Shown here piece by piece: positions 1 through 6,750 of a stretch of 7,443 nt of DNA (position 1 is its first letter; each line of letters opens with the position of its first letter). The DNA is from Acidobacteriota bacterium (GTDB lineage Bacteria > Acidobacteriota > Blastocatellia > Pyrinomonadales > Pyrinomonadaceae), in contig QHXE01000610.1 of NCBI GenBank assembly GCA_003222835.1, positions 1 through 7,443 of the forward strand. The letters are read 5' to 3'. A program made the translations under genes and the position numbers. The notes under the pieces were generated by a model, which was not told the origin of the DNA, ran no database searches, and saw only the letters and a program-made list of their open reading frames with translations.

Positions 1-658
1 ATGGATCGTACAATTGCACGTAGTCGGTGCCATCGACAGTTAGATAGCCGTTTATGACGACCACATGGCCTACAACTCCCGGAGTTCCGTAAGCGTAACC
101 CATTGGGTTGTGGTCGCAAAAAATCTGGCTCTTAACAGCATTCCACGACAAAGCGGTGGCAGTTTCTGATGACTTGGCGCCGACAAAATCCAGGTCGACC
201 CAGCCTGGTTTGTTGCAGTCTTCTGTTTTAGGACACCCATTCTGGCGGCATCTTACCAGGGCAGCCTGGGCATTCGGCAACTGCGCTTTGAAGGGGGCAG
301 CCTGCCGTTGCGCCAGCGCGCGGTCCGAAGGCGACATATCAGCGGTCGGTTCGAGAGAATGGATCGTTTCAAGTAACTGATCGACTCTTTGCTGCTCCCT
401 CTGACACTGGGTAGTTTGGGCCTGGCAGCAATTTGTTTTGCTAAAGCGATGGTTAGCCAGAGCGCACTGGCTGGTGGAAAGTCCCAAGTGTTCAGCGAGC
501 ATTTGTGTAACTGCTGCCCAGCACCAATTATTGGTTTCCTGCGCCCTCAAAGCGTCAACCGTATGCACGAACGAACCGCTCGGATCGGGTCGGCAGCAGC
601 CCGCCAGATAAAACAGCAAAATGACGCTCGAAATCGCTGACATTAGTTTTTGTTTCAT
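1..658 (-). CDS. Papain-like (C39/C70-type) cysteine protease lipoprotein, partial at C-terminus
   Basis: The frame opens at an ATG at 658-656 and runs without a stop to the left edge (219 complete codons), so the C-terminus is missing. The N-terminus is a lipoprotein signal: basic start, hydrophobic core and lipobox LAGC with the lipidated Cys at residue 21, implying an envelope location. The protease signature is clear: Gln40 followed by WCWAA with the likely nucleophile Cys46, then GHVVVINGY with the likely catalytic His198, and YDP with Asp218 as the likely third residue. The spacing and the Cys-rich QCALAN...NCC and CNKPGW blocks resemble C39-like/AvrRpt2-like (C70) proteins. Between them, at about 84-140, is a Gln/Glu/Arg-rich, probably helical stretch that looks inserted. 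No good Shine-Dalgarno sits at normal spacing; an AGAGG lies about 15 bases upstream. It is divergent from the gene at 835. The fold is well supported; the substrate and whether it is a true protease are unknown. Confidence 0.88.
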   Translation of the reverse strand, partial: MKQKLMSAISSVILLFYLAGCCRPDPSGSFVHTVDALRAQETNNWCWAAVTQMLAEHLGLSTSQCALANHRFSKTNCCQAQTTQCQREQQRVDQLLETIHSLEPTADMSPSDRALAQRQAAPFKAQLPNAQAALVRCRQNGCPKTEDCNKPGWVDLDFVGAKSSETATALSWNAVKSQIFCDHNPMGYAYGTPGVVGHVVVINGYLTVDGTDYVQLYDP

Positions 659-822
659 ATTTACGGTTTTGAGCCTCTGACATGCGGTTGGGAATTACCC
701 TTCGCGTCATGCTTTTCATCAGGAGTAGTCGTTCCAGGGGCGCAGGGACAAGGAAAAAATTGATAGGTTTCGCTGCCATTAAGCTTGACCGCGGACCAGC
801 TCTTGTCAGGATCGGCGGCGAG

Positions 823-827
823 AAAGG
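823..827 (+). promoter_or_regulatory. Ribosome binding site deciding the start at 835
   Basis: AAAGG lies 7 bases before the ATG at 835, a normal spacing. The reading frame is open back to an ATG at 682, but the 51 extra codons encode a basic, unfolded-looking stretch in front of an obvious signal peptide. The ATG at 841 would be 13 bases from the site, so 835 is preferred. Confidence 0.5.
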
Positions 828-834
828 TTCGCCG

Positions 835-1254
835 ATGGAAATGCGGATCAACAGCGTTTTAGCGAAATCAAAATGGCTCGCGCTCCCCGCGGCGTGCTTT
901 TTCCTCGCTTTCTCTGCTCCGCCCGCCGATCAACGAATCATCACTTTTCAAGGGGAGAGCGCCGCCGTATCGGAAAGCGCGAAGGTATTGGTCGGTCATT
1001 GGCGCAAAACCACGATTGGTTATGTGGGTCCGCGGGACGAACATCTCGTCCTTCATGCTGACGGCACGGCAGAGAACTGGGTCGTAACCGCTACCAGCCA
1101 AACGGAGAGGACGACCGGTCGGTGGAGCGTCGAGGGCAAGACGCTGAAGTTATCCTTTGGCGATAACGAGAACGCCAATCCCTTTACTATCTACGAGGGA
1201 CAACTCGTTTTCCCAAATATTCCGAAGCGGCGTCAATTCTGGGAAAAGATTTAG
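835..1254 (+). CDS. Small exported protein with lipocalin-like/beta-barrel-type domain, function unknown
   Basis: The protein is 139 residues from the chosen ATG at 835. Residues 1-13 are basic and residues 14-28 hydrophobic, ending in AFSA, a good signal peptide. The mature part has the layout of small lipocalin-like 'G-x-W' proteins: VGHWRKT at about 53-59, LVLHADGTAENW at 71-82, and GRWSVEGKTLKLSF at 95-108. These are alternating beta strands with a D-G turn and a 'W-x-hydrophobic-x-G-x-x-L' hairpin, as in many proteins annotated only by lipocalin-like or DUF names. No catalytic motif is visible. It ends in a run of three stop triplets (TAG TAG TAA). It stands alone on the plus strand, divergent from the lipoprotein protease and convergent with the TPR gene at 1382. 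It is probably a periplasmic or surface protein; no specific role can be given. Confidence 0.75.
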   Translation: MEMRINSVLAKSKWLALPAACFFLAFSAPPADQRIITFQGESAAVSESAKVLVGHWRKTTIGYVGPRDEHLVLHADGTAENWVVTATSQTERTTGRWSVEGKTLKLSFGDNENANPFTIYEGQLVFPNIPKRRQFWEKI

Positions 1255-1306
1255 TAGTAACCGAGCGTCTATTTGAGTTTGGTTCCCTTCGCACAGCTGA
1301 AGTTCG

Positions 1307-1325
1307 TTTCGGCGAGGCGCCGAAA
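1307..1325. terminator. Hairpin between convergent genes, possible terminator
   Basis: TTTCGGCG (1307-1314) and CGCCGAAA (1318-1325) form a perfect 8-bp stem with a 3-base loop. It sits between the stop codons of two convergent genes (plus strand ending at 1254, minus strand ending at 1382). No T tract follows on either strand, so intrinsic termination is uncertain; an RNA-stabilising or merely palindromic element is also possible. A second 12-base palindrome, CCACGCGCGTGG, lies at 1360-1371. Confidence 0.35.
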
Positions 1326-1381
1326 GACGCCGAAGGCCCGCGCCGAAATACATTAGGCGCCACGCGCGTGGGCATCGACAA

Positions 1382-2191
1382 TCAGCGGTTTGCAGCTTCT
1401 CGGTAGGGGCGGTGCTGTTTATACAACTCCAGGCGCTGCACCATTCCGGCCAAAGATTTTTTTAGTCGCTGGACTAATCTGTCGGCAGATTTTTTGTTTT
1501 CCTCTTTATTAGACTTCAGCTTTGCCATGTTTTTAGAAATTTGCTCCGGCATGGACTTACGTATGCTGATGGCCTGCTCTTGGCTGCGGATCGCGGAATC
1601 GAAATCGCCAGCTTCAGCATACGCGGCGGCAAGCGTGTCAATATACGACGCGAACGTCCACTGGTTGAGTTCGCAGGCCTTCCTTGCATCAGCGACCGCT
1701 AACTGTGCATTTCGGATCGAAGCCTCAGGGCAAGTGGCGCGAAGCCATGCCCGACTGTTAAGCGCCTCCGCTGTTTCAAGCGTATTATGGAGGTTCGATG
1801 CTAGCCTCACTACAGTATTTAAATCAGTCAAAGCGGCGCTGTAGTTACCCAGCTTGCTGTTTATCTCAGCTCGCGCAAGGGTAGCAGCGAAGAAGCTCGG
1901 CTTTAAGCGGATGGTGGAGTTCAAGTCCTGCAGCACTGCCGCCCACTTTTTCTGCTGATAAAATGTTATAGCCCGATTGCAGTAGGCCGTCCACATGGAC
2001 GGATCCGTGCGTATTGCTGCATCGAAATACCGGCTGGCATTTTCGTAATCGCCTTTGTTTAGCAAATCATAACCGTGCCTGTCGTAATCGCTGGCACGCC
2101 AACTTGCTGGGACGCCAAGATCACGGACGTCAGCGCCAAAAAGACCGCGCACTACAAGTGCAATCGTTACAATTCCGACGAAGGTGCGCAT
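1382..2191 (-). CDS. Exported TPR-repeat protein
   Basis: The protein has 269 residues and starts at ATG 2191-2189 with a signal peptide (hydrophobic residues 4-19, then GADV). TPR helices follow in order: about 34-65 (GYDLLNKGDYENASRYFDAAI), 66-99 (CNRAITFYQQKKWAAVLQDL) and 100-133 (ARAEINSKLGNYSAALTDL). Then comes the block at about 144-176 with AWLRATCP, typical of TPR proteins in Planctomycetes, Verrucomicrobia and Acidobacteria, and a last repeat at 180-212 (LAAAYAEAGDFDSAI). The tail LELYKQHRPYRE (255-265) is the usual ending of that family. Between the last repeat and the tail is a Lys-rich, probably coiled segment of about 35 residues. It is the last gene of a probable three-gene unit; the upstream stop is only 30 bases away. 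TPRs bind proteins, so it is probably a periplasmic scaffold for its operon partners (inference). No clear Shine-Dalgarno is seen. Confidence 0.9.
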   Translation of the reverse strand: MRTFVGIVTIALVVRGLFGADVRDLGVPASWRASDYDRHGYDLLNKGDYENASRYFDAAIRTDPSMWTAYCNRAITFYQQKKWAAVLQDLNSTIRLKPSFFAATLARAEINSKLGNYSAALTDLNTVVRLASNLHNTLETAEALNSRAWLRATCPEASIRNAQLAVADARKACELNQWTFASYIDTLAAAYAEAGDFDSAIRSQEQAISIRKSMPEQISKNMAKLKSNKEENKKSADRLVQRLKKSLAGMVQRLELYKQHRPYREAANR

Positions 2192-2221
2192 GACGAAGGA
2201 TTATCTGCGTCTGGGAATAGT

Positions 2222-2848
2222 TCAGTTCGATTTCATCGTAGATCGTACTCGCTCCGAAGCTACATCCCTTGCCCTCCCCAATCTGCGGGCGAGTTCGGAT
2301 TTGTTTTCCGTCCAGTGATACTCCGGATCCATTGCGACTTGTGTCCAAACGAGATGTCCCGAGTAACGCCAGTTGTCGAGTAGAATGCCCTTTTCGAATG
2401 CCTGGCCTTTGGCCGTAACTACGATGACGTTATGCTCGCCATTGGTGTTGGCAAAGGACTCGACCCAGTGGAGCTCGAGCGTTTGCAGCTTCAGTGCATC
2501 CAATCGGACGAGAAGCTCCGTTGCCCACTGGAAACAGAGTCCTCCTTTTCTCGCTCCCATATTGACGAGAAAGTTCTGAACGCCGGGTAGCCATACCACA
2601 TGCCATTCGCGGCGCAGTTGCAGCCCGGTCATGTATGCAGTGTATGCGACTCGCCGAGCCTCATCCGGACTGATGGTCGGCGAGAGTGCCGCGATTCGCG
2701 TTCTCAAGGAAGCGTCATCAGCGGAACTCGCAACGAACAGTTCTCCGTGGCGGCGTCCGCTCTCCCAGGGTGGAGAAACCGCGAGTACCAGCAACGGCAC
2801 CACCGCGAACGTACTAACCCCCAAAAGGAGAGAGCGATGGAAAAACAT
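2222..2848 (-). CDS. Membrane-anchored transglutaminase/papain-like protein, putative cysteine hydrolase
   Basis: I do not recognise a named family. From the ATG at 2848-2846 the protein has 208 residues; a TTG at 2938 would extend it by 30 residues but overlaps the end of the upstream gene, so the ATG is preferred. A GGGA lies about 9 bases before it, a weak ribosome site. Residues 6-24 form a hydrophobic signal anchor. The conserved-looking core contains GGLCFQWATELL (Cys105), GEHNVIVVTAKG (His139) and GILLDNWR (Asp158). The order Cys, then His before a beta strand, then Asp at the end of a strand is that of the transglutaminase/papain-like fold. Residues 60-80 look helical and Trp-rich segments surround the core. 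It lies 43 bases after the PLD-like gene and 30 bases before the TPR gene, so the three are probably cotranscribed. The fold call is motif-based, and the reaction (peptidase, amidase or crosslinking) is open. Confidence 0.78.
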   Translation of the reverse strand: MFFHRSLLLGVSTFAVVPLLVLAVSPPWESGRRHGELFVASSADDASLRTRIAALSPTISPDEARRVAYTAYMTGLQLRREWHVVWLPGVQNFLVNMGARKGGLCFQWATELLVRLDALKLQTLELHWVESFANTNGEHNVIVVTAKGQAFEKGILLDNWRYSGHLVWTQVAMDPEYHWTENKSELARRLGRARDVASERVRSTMKSN

Positions 2849-2891
2849 TTTGAGATCCCATACTTCACGAACTGCCAAGGCGTAACATGCG

Positions 2892-4547
2892 CTAACTGGC
2901 AAAATAACTGCGTTGCCGAGAATCGAAGCTGTCGCCAAAGTAGCGCTTCCACCATTGGTCGGTCTCGTCGAGATGCCCGACTTCTACTTCGTCGGCTTCC
3001 GGGTGTCTCGTAAGCCAGTCGCGAAATGCGAAGTGCCGGTAGAGACGCATAAATTCTCCAAGATAAATATCGGCGACACGCGAGTTGCCTCGAATAACGA
3101 GCATGTTCTCGTCATTGTCTGTAGTGGAGGCTTCACTGAAGTTTGCCGAGCCGGAAACCACAAGCGGGTTGGCGCCCAAAGGATCGACCAGCATGTATTT
3201 GGTGTGAAGATATCGCACGTGAACGTTTAATCCTGAGAGCTGCTCAACCAGCCAATGGTTGAATGCGCCTTTACCCAAGCGTGAGCCGATTGCGAATTTG
3301 TTTTCTGGCATTTTTCTCAACGCGATGATCGCAGCTTCGTTGGCCGCCTTCTGCTCCCTGGTCCGGGTCGGTCCGCTCATCGCTTCCATCAACGCGAAGC
3401 GCAGTTTGGCGGTTCCATTGCGATAAGCATCCTGAAAACGCTTGTTCATGCCAAAGGCAAACGTCATGAAGAGTGCGTCATTCGCGCCCTTAGCCTGCTC
3501 TGCATACCAATCCAATGCTTCCAGAGTATCGCGCGGACTAAAGATGGGAGTAATTTGTTTTGCAAGCGGATCGTCTGGAAGCGCAGTTTTTCCGACCAGT
3601 ACGCCAGCATCACTGGATTTCGGCGTGTTCTTCTTCAGTTCGTTCCATAGCCATAAATATTTGGCCGCAACATCGTCCCTCTCACAGATGTGGACGACGT
3701 TGCTGTGCCCATAAATTCCTCCCACGCTGAAATTCGTCGAACCGGTGAGCACTGCTTGCGCGGCACCAGCCTTGGTCAGTACGATGGTCTTGTTGTGTGA
3801 AAGCGTCAGGCCCTGCGCATTGCGTGGCTGGCAAATATTCTCCAAGCCGAATTTTTGGATCGCTTCCTCGTTGCTGATTTTTTGTTCGTCGTTTTCCGCG
3901 TGGTACAGTACCTCTACATCCGCGCCGCGATCCCTCGCCGCGCCGAGCGCTTTGAGCACAGTCTCATCAGTGAATTCGTAAGCGCCGACCCGCAGCGCCC
4001 AACCCGGACCAACTGCACGTGCGATGAAATCTGCAATTGATTCTGCTGCCCCGCGCGAAAGCCACGTGAACGCCGACGGTCCCACTTCCTCGGGCCGTTT
4101 ATCGCCGAATCGCCGCGTGTATTCCTGGGATGCGGCCGCACCGCGGTTAAAATGCACATGATGCGTCCTGCCGTGTTCGCTCTCAGTACGGATTCGCACC
4201 GCTACTTTTTCGGACTCCTGCGGGCTCGTCGGCGCGCCTCTTAGCGCGAACACTTCGTACGTATAATCATGGTCCGGTTTCGCGGAAAAATCCGACCAGG
4301 TGAAACCCTGAATAGGATGTTGCCGGGTTGAATAAAGAACACCGGGAGGAGGAGACAGCTCCACGCTCGCGAACGTCTTATATCCAGACAACCAATATTT
4401 CTCGCCCTCCGTATGGTCTTCTCGTCGCAAGGCAAAGCCGAGAAGGCCCGGACACTTTAGTTCGGGCAAGTCCATTCCGAGAAGCACAACGTGCGTCCCC
4501 GCAATCGCTTGAACGCTCAGATCTCCTTTTTGTTCCTTATTTCGCAT
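2892..4547 (-). CDS. Phospholipase D-like protein with two HKD-type motifs
   Basis: The protein has 551 residues from ATG 4547-4545. Residues 1-120 look like a beta-sandwich, possibly fibronectin-III-like (GFTWSDFSAKPDHDYTYEVFAL at about 81-102); 133-143 holds FNRGAAASQEY. The PLD region follows. Motif 1 is H251-N-K253 with GSTNFS at 269-274, but the Asp expected at 258 is Thr. Motif 2 is complete: H448-T-K450-x4-D455 with GSANFS at 466-471 and a following ENMLVI. PLD-superfamily enzymes use the two His residues, one to form a phospho-enzyme and one as acid/base, on lipids, nucleic acids or other phosphodiesters. Both His-Lys pairs are present, so activity is plausible. No signal peptide is obvious, so it may act in the cytoplasm or leave by another route. 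It is the first gene of the minus-strand unit; no Shine-Dalgarno is apparent. The substrate cannot be read from the sequence. Confidence 0.9.
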   Translation of the reverse strand: MRNKEQKGDLSVQAIAGTHVVLLGMDLPELKCPGLLGFALRREDHTEGEKYWLSGYKTFASVELSPPPGVLYSTRQHPIQGFTWSDFSAKPDHDYTYEVFALRGAPTSPQESEKVAVRIRTESEHGRTHHVHFNRGAAASQEYTRRFGDKRPEEVGPSAFTWLSRGAAESIADFIARAVGPGWALRVGAYEFTDETVLKALGAARDRGADVEVLYHAENDEQKISNEEAIQKFGLENICQPRNAQGLTLSHNKTIVLTKAGAAQAVLTGSTNFSVGGIYGHSNVVHICERDDVAAKYLWLWNELKKNTPKSSDAGVLVGKTALPDDPLAKQITPIFSPRDTLEALDWYAEQAKGANDALFMTFAFGMNKRFQDAYRNGTAKLRFALMEAMSGPTRTREQKAANEAAIIALRKMPENKFAIGSRLGKGAFNHWLVEQLSGLNVHVRYLHTKYMLVDPLGANPLVVSGSANFSEASTTDNDENMLVIRGNSRVADIYLGEFMRLYRHFAFRDWLTRHPEADEVEVGHLDETDQWWKRYFGDSFDSRQRSYFAS

Positions 4548-4630
4548 TGTCTTGACGAGTTCTCATAAAGGCCATTCTTAGCAAAAGCTGGAGCAAAACG
4601 CTATCGGTGTTTAGAAGCAAGCGTCCGAAA
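4548..4630 (-). promoter_or_regulatory. Upstream region of the PLD-like operon
   Basis: This is the only non-coding DNA before the three-gene minus-strand unit, so its promoter is expected here. No convincing -35/-10 pair could be picked. A short direct repeat, AGCAAAA at 4580-4586 and 4592-4598 (12 bases apart, start to start), could be a protein-binding site but may be chance. Confidence 0.25.
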
Positions 4631-4662
4631 GCGGTGAAGCGGCATGAACGTCGCTTCACCGC
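4631..4662 (-). terminator. Strong hairpin over the MFS stop codon, probable terminator
   Basis: GCGGTGAAGCG (4631-4641) and CGCTTCACCGC (4652-4662) form a perfect 11-bp stem with a 10-base loop. The exporter's TGA stop (4658-4656) lies inside the right arm. Read on the minus strand the stem is followed only by TTTC, so the U tract is weak. It would separate the exporter transcript from the PLD-like operon that begins about 85 bases further on. Confidence 0.5.
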
Positions 4663-6284
4663 CGAGCACCGGGCACCGAGGGGCGATCACTTTCAGCGCC
4701 CCGAAGCAGCGCGGTCACAACACCCACTGCCCCGAGCACAGCGCACACCACGAAGGCAGCATGCAGGCCGGTCACGAACGTTTGCTGTAGCGCCCGCGCC
4801 TGCTCGACGCTGAGAGTCTCCCGGCCGGCTACCAGGGCCGCACCGGCCGCCGCGCCGCCGAAGCTCGTGAAGACCGCGCCCGCCACCGCGACGCTCAGGC
4901 TCTGACCGATGACGCGACCGGTGGCCAGTACGCCGGAGGCGACACCTAGCTCATCAGGCGGCGCGGCTCCCATGATCGCGCGCGCGTTGGGCGATTGGAA
5001 GAACCCCTGCCCGATCCCGGTGACGATCAGGCACAGAACGAGGTAGGCGATCGAGCTGGCTTGAGTCAACCCGCTCAGAAGAAGCAAGCCCGCGCAGGAG
5101 ATGGCCAGCCCCAGCGGCGCGAGCCAGCGCGAGCCCACCCGATCCGCGAGCGCCCCGCTGACGGGCGCCACCAGCGCGAGCGTCAGCGGGAGCGGCGTGA
5201 GCAACAGCCCCGACCGGAGCGTGTCGAACCCATGCAACTCCTCTAGGTAGAACGGCAGGAGAAAGCTCACCGCGAAAAGGGCCAGCATGCAGATCATGAA
5301 GCTGACGTTCGCGAACGCGAAGACCCGCTTGCTGACCAGCGCCGGATCCAGAATGGGGGCGTGCACCCGCCGCTCCACACACGCCGCACCGGCCAGGGCG
5401 GCGACCGCAATCCCCATCGAGCCTAGGAACCGCAGCGAGCTCCAACCCCATTCCTGCCCGAAGGAGAGACCGAGGGTCAGCGCGGCCAGCCCAGTAGCGA
5501 GAAGCGCGGCGCCGGGCAGGTCGAAGCGCTGCCGTTCTAGGTGGTAGCGCTCGGTGAGCAGACACCAGGCGGCGAGGAGAGCCAGTGCACCGATCGGCAG
5601 ATTGACATAGAAGATCCACCGCCAGCTCAACGCCTGGGTCAGGATTCCGCCGATGGTTGGCCCCATGCTTACACCCAGCGCCAGGAGGATCATGTTGAGG
5701 CCGAGCGCCCGGCCGCGCTCGGCGGCCGGGAACGAGCGCGTGATCATGGCAACGTTGACGCAAAGGATGGCGGCCGCACCCAGGCCCTGGAAGCAGCGCG
5801 CGGCGATGAGTGTGCCTAGTGAGGGCGCGGCCCCGCAGACCGCCGAGCCGAGTGTGAAGACCGCGAGACCGGCCAGGAAGAGCGGCTTGCGTCCCAGCAT
5901 GTCGGCCAGCCGTCCAAAGGTAAGCAAGACGGCCGCGATGACGACGAGATACCCGATTAAAACCCACTCGATATTGCCCGACAGCGGTACGCCAAAGGCG
6001 TGTGCGATGGACGGCAGGCCGATGTTGACGATCGAAGAGTCCAGCGTCGTCATAAAGGTCGCAGTCCCCGAAAGAGTCAGCACGACCCACTTGTTCGCAC
6101 GCTCCGCGGGATCGACGTGCGTCGGCGTTGCGACGTCGACGTGCGCCTGCCGCGAGGCGGCATGGCCGCAGAGGGCAGACGAGACGACGAGCGCAATAGG
6201 GGCCGAGCGTGATGAACTCGACTCTGCGCCAAACACCTCCACGTCGGCATCCGCCAACCGCCGTGGCTGCTCCTGTTTGCTCAT
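4656..6284 (-). CDS. MFS multidrug exporter, DHA2 (EmrB/QacA-like) family
   Basis: The protein has 542 residues from ATG 6284-6282, with about 14 hydrophobic segments between 66 and 527, the number typical of DHA2 proton/drug antiporters of the inner membrane. Diagnostic motifs are present: LDSSIVNIGLP in TM1 (81-91, Asp82), motif A GRLADMLGRKP at 124-134, motif C ALGVSMGPTIGG in TM5 (202-213), and WRWIFYVNLPIG at 221-232, characteristic of this family. A central soluble loop lies at about 244-256. The family expels cationic dyes, antiseptics and antibiotics by proton exchange; the substrate here is unknown. The first 63 residues form an unusual hydrophilic extension before TM1, so a later start (for example GTG at codon 15 or 17) is possible; no Shine-Dalgarno is visible. 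The gene is much richer in G+C than its neighbours, suggesting transfer. No membrane-fusion partner or TetR/MarR regulator is in the window. Confidence 0.93.
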   Translation of the reverse strand: MSKQEQPRRLADADVEVFGAESSSSRSAPIALVVSSALCGHAASRQAHVDVATPTHVDPAERANKWVVLTLSGTATFMTTLDSSIVNIGLPSIAHAFGVPLSGNIEWVLIGYLVVIAAVLLTFGRLADMLGRKPLFLAGLAVFTLGSAVCGAAPSLGTLIAARCFQGLGAAAILCVNVAMITRSFPAAERGRALGLNMILLALGVSMGPTIGGILTQALSWRWIFYVNLPIGALALLAAWCLLTERYHLERQRFDLPGAALLATGLAALTLGLSFGQEWGWSSLRFLGSMGIAVAALAGAACVERRVHAPILDPALVSKRVFAFANVSFMICMLALFAVSFLLPFYLEELHGFDTLRSGLLLTPLPLTLALVAPVSGALADRVGSRWLAPLGLAISCAGLLLLSGLTQASSIAYLVLCLIVTGIGQGFFQSPNARAIMGAAPPDELGVASGVLATGRVIGQSLSVAVAGAVFTSFGGAAAGAALVAGRETLSVEQARALQQTFVTGLHAAFVVCAVLGAVGVVTALLRGAESDRPSVPGARR

Positions 6285-6382
6285 AGAGGCTCGCCGTCGC
6301 TAGACGCTCCCTTCAGTCGACGGGACCGTCAAGCTTAAGGGCTCTCAGGTTCACCCACGCAGCCATCGCGCGCGTTCCCTCA

Positions 6383-6716
6383 CTAGCCGCTGTCCATTTC
6401 GGCTTCCTGATATCCGCCTAACATCACTACATCTTTCAAGATTCCAGCGGTCGGCTTTCCGGTCAGGCTCGTTAGCTCAAAACTATGGCAATGGAGATGG
6501 ATTGGTGGATATCGTCACTGCATTGCGCATACGAATGCGATAGCGCTTGCCTTTCTTCAGGTGAAAGGAAGCTGGGGCAATCTCACCAGTCGTGGAGAAG
6601 GCCACGCCATTCATCGTCCATCGGTTGCAGCCTTCCTTGGCGGCGTTGTCCTTCGCGAAGATCATCTCGATGGGTTGCGGGCTCCCTTTTTGGGGATAGC
6701 CGAATTGTGGGCGCCA
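6383..6716 (-). pseudogene. Multicopper oxidase remnant, frameshifted and truncated
   Basis: Read on the minus strand, three frames join into the C-terminal cupredoxin domain of a multicopper oxidase. Frame one (6716 to about 6519) gives PIEMIFAKDNAAKEG, NRWTMNGVAF and GKRYRIRMRNA. Then DDIH (6516-6506) is in a second frame, and PIHLHCHSFEL followed by GKPTAGILKDVVMLGGYQ (6505-6407) in a third. Restoring one base before the GT at 6518-6517 and one in the His codon at 6507-6506 recovers the continuous HPIHLHxH copper-ligand region. Similarity stops near 6392, and a TAG follows at 6385-6383; the final HCHxxxH copper motif is absent. An in-frame TAG also lies at 6719-6717, and weaker possible similarity (WTIDNFA) continues upstream to about 6740. 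Active relatives oxidise phenols, metals or similar substrates with four coppers; this copy cannot. Assembly errors could explain the indels but not the missing end. Confidence 0.8.
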
Positions 6717-6750
6717 CTAAGCGAAATTGTCTATAGTCCATCTAGGAAAC

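Noticed and set aside
108..640. Two plus-strand open frames (108-380 and 389-640)
   Set aside because: They lie opposite the cysteine protease lipoprotein, whose signal peptide and catalytic motifs are clear; the plus-strand translations show no domain or signal.
682..834. N-terminal extension of the 835 gene to the ATG at 682
   Set aside because: The added residues precede an evident signal peptide, and a ribosome site with good spacing supports 835.
555..851. Minus-strand open frame of 98 codons across the divergent gap
   Set aside because: It overlaps the protease start in another frame and the opposite-strand gene at 835; no recognisable features.
2849..2938. TTG start at 2938 for the transglutaminase-like gene
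   Set aside because: It would overlap the end of the PLD-like gene and put 30 residues before a good signal-anchor that begins at the ATG at 2848.
4954..6090. Long minus-strand open frame of 378 codons within the exporter gene
   Set aside because: It is a shifted-frame shadow caused by high G+C; the translation is Arg/Gly/Ala-rich with no domain, while the exporter frame has all family motifs.
5653..6303. Plus-strand open frame of 216 codons opposite the exporter start
   Set aside because: Stop codons are rare in both strands of this G+C-rich block; the product is low-complexity and lacks motifs.
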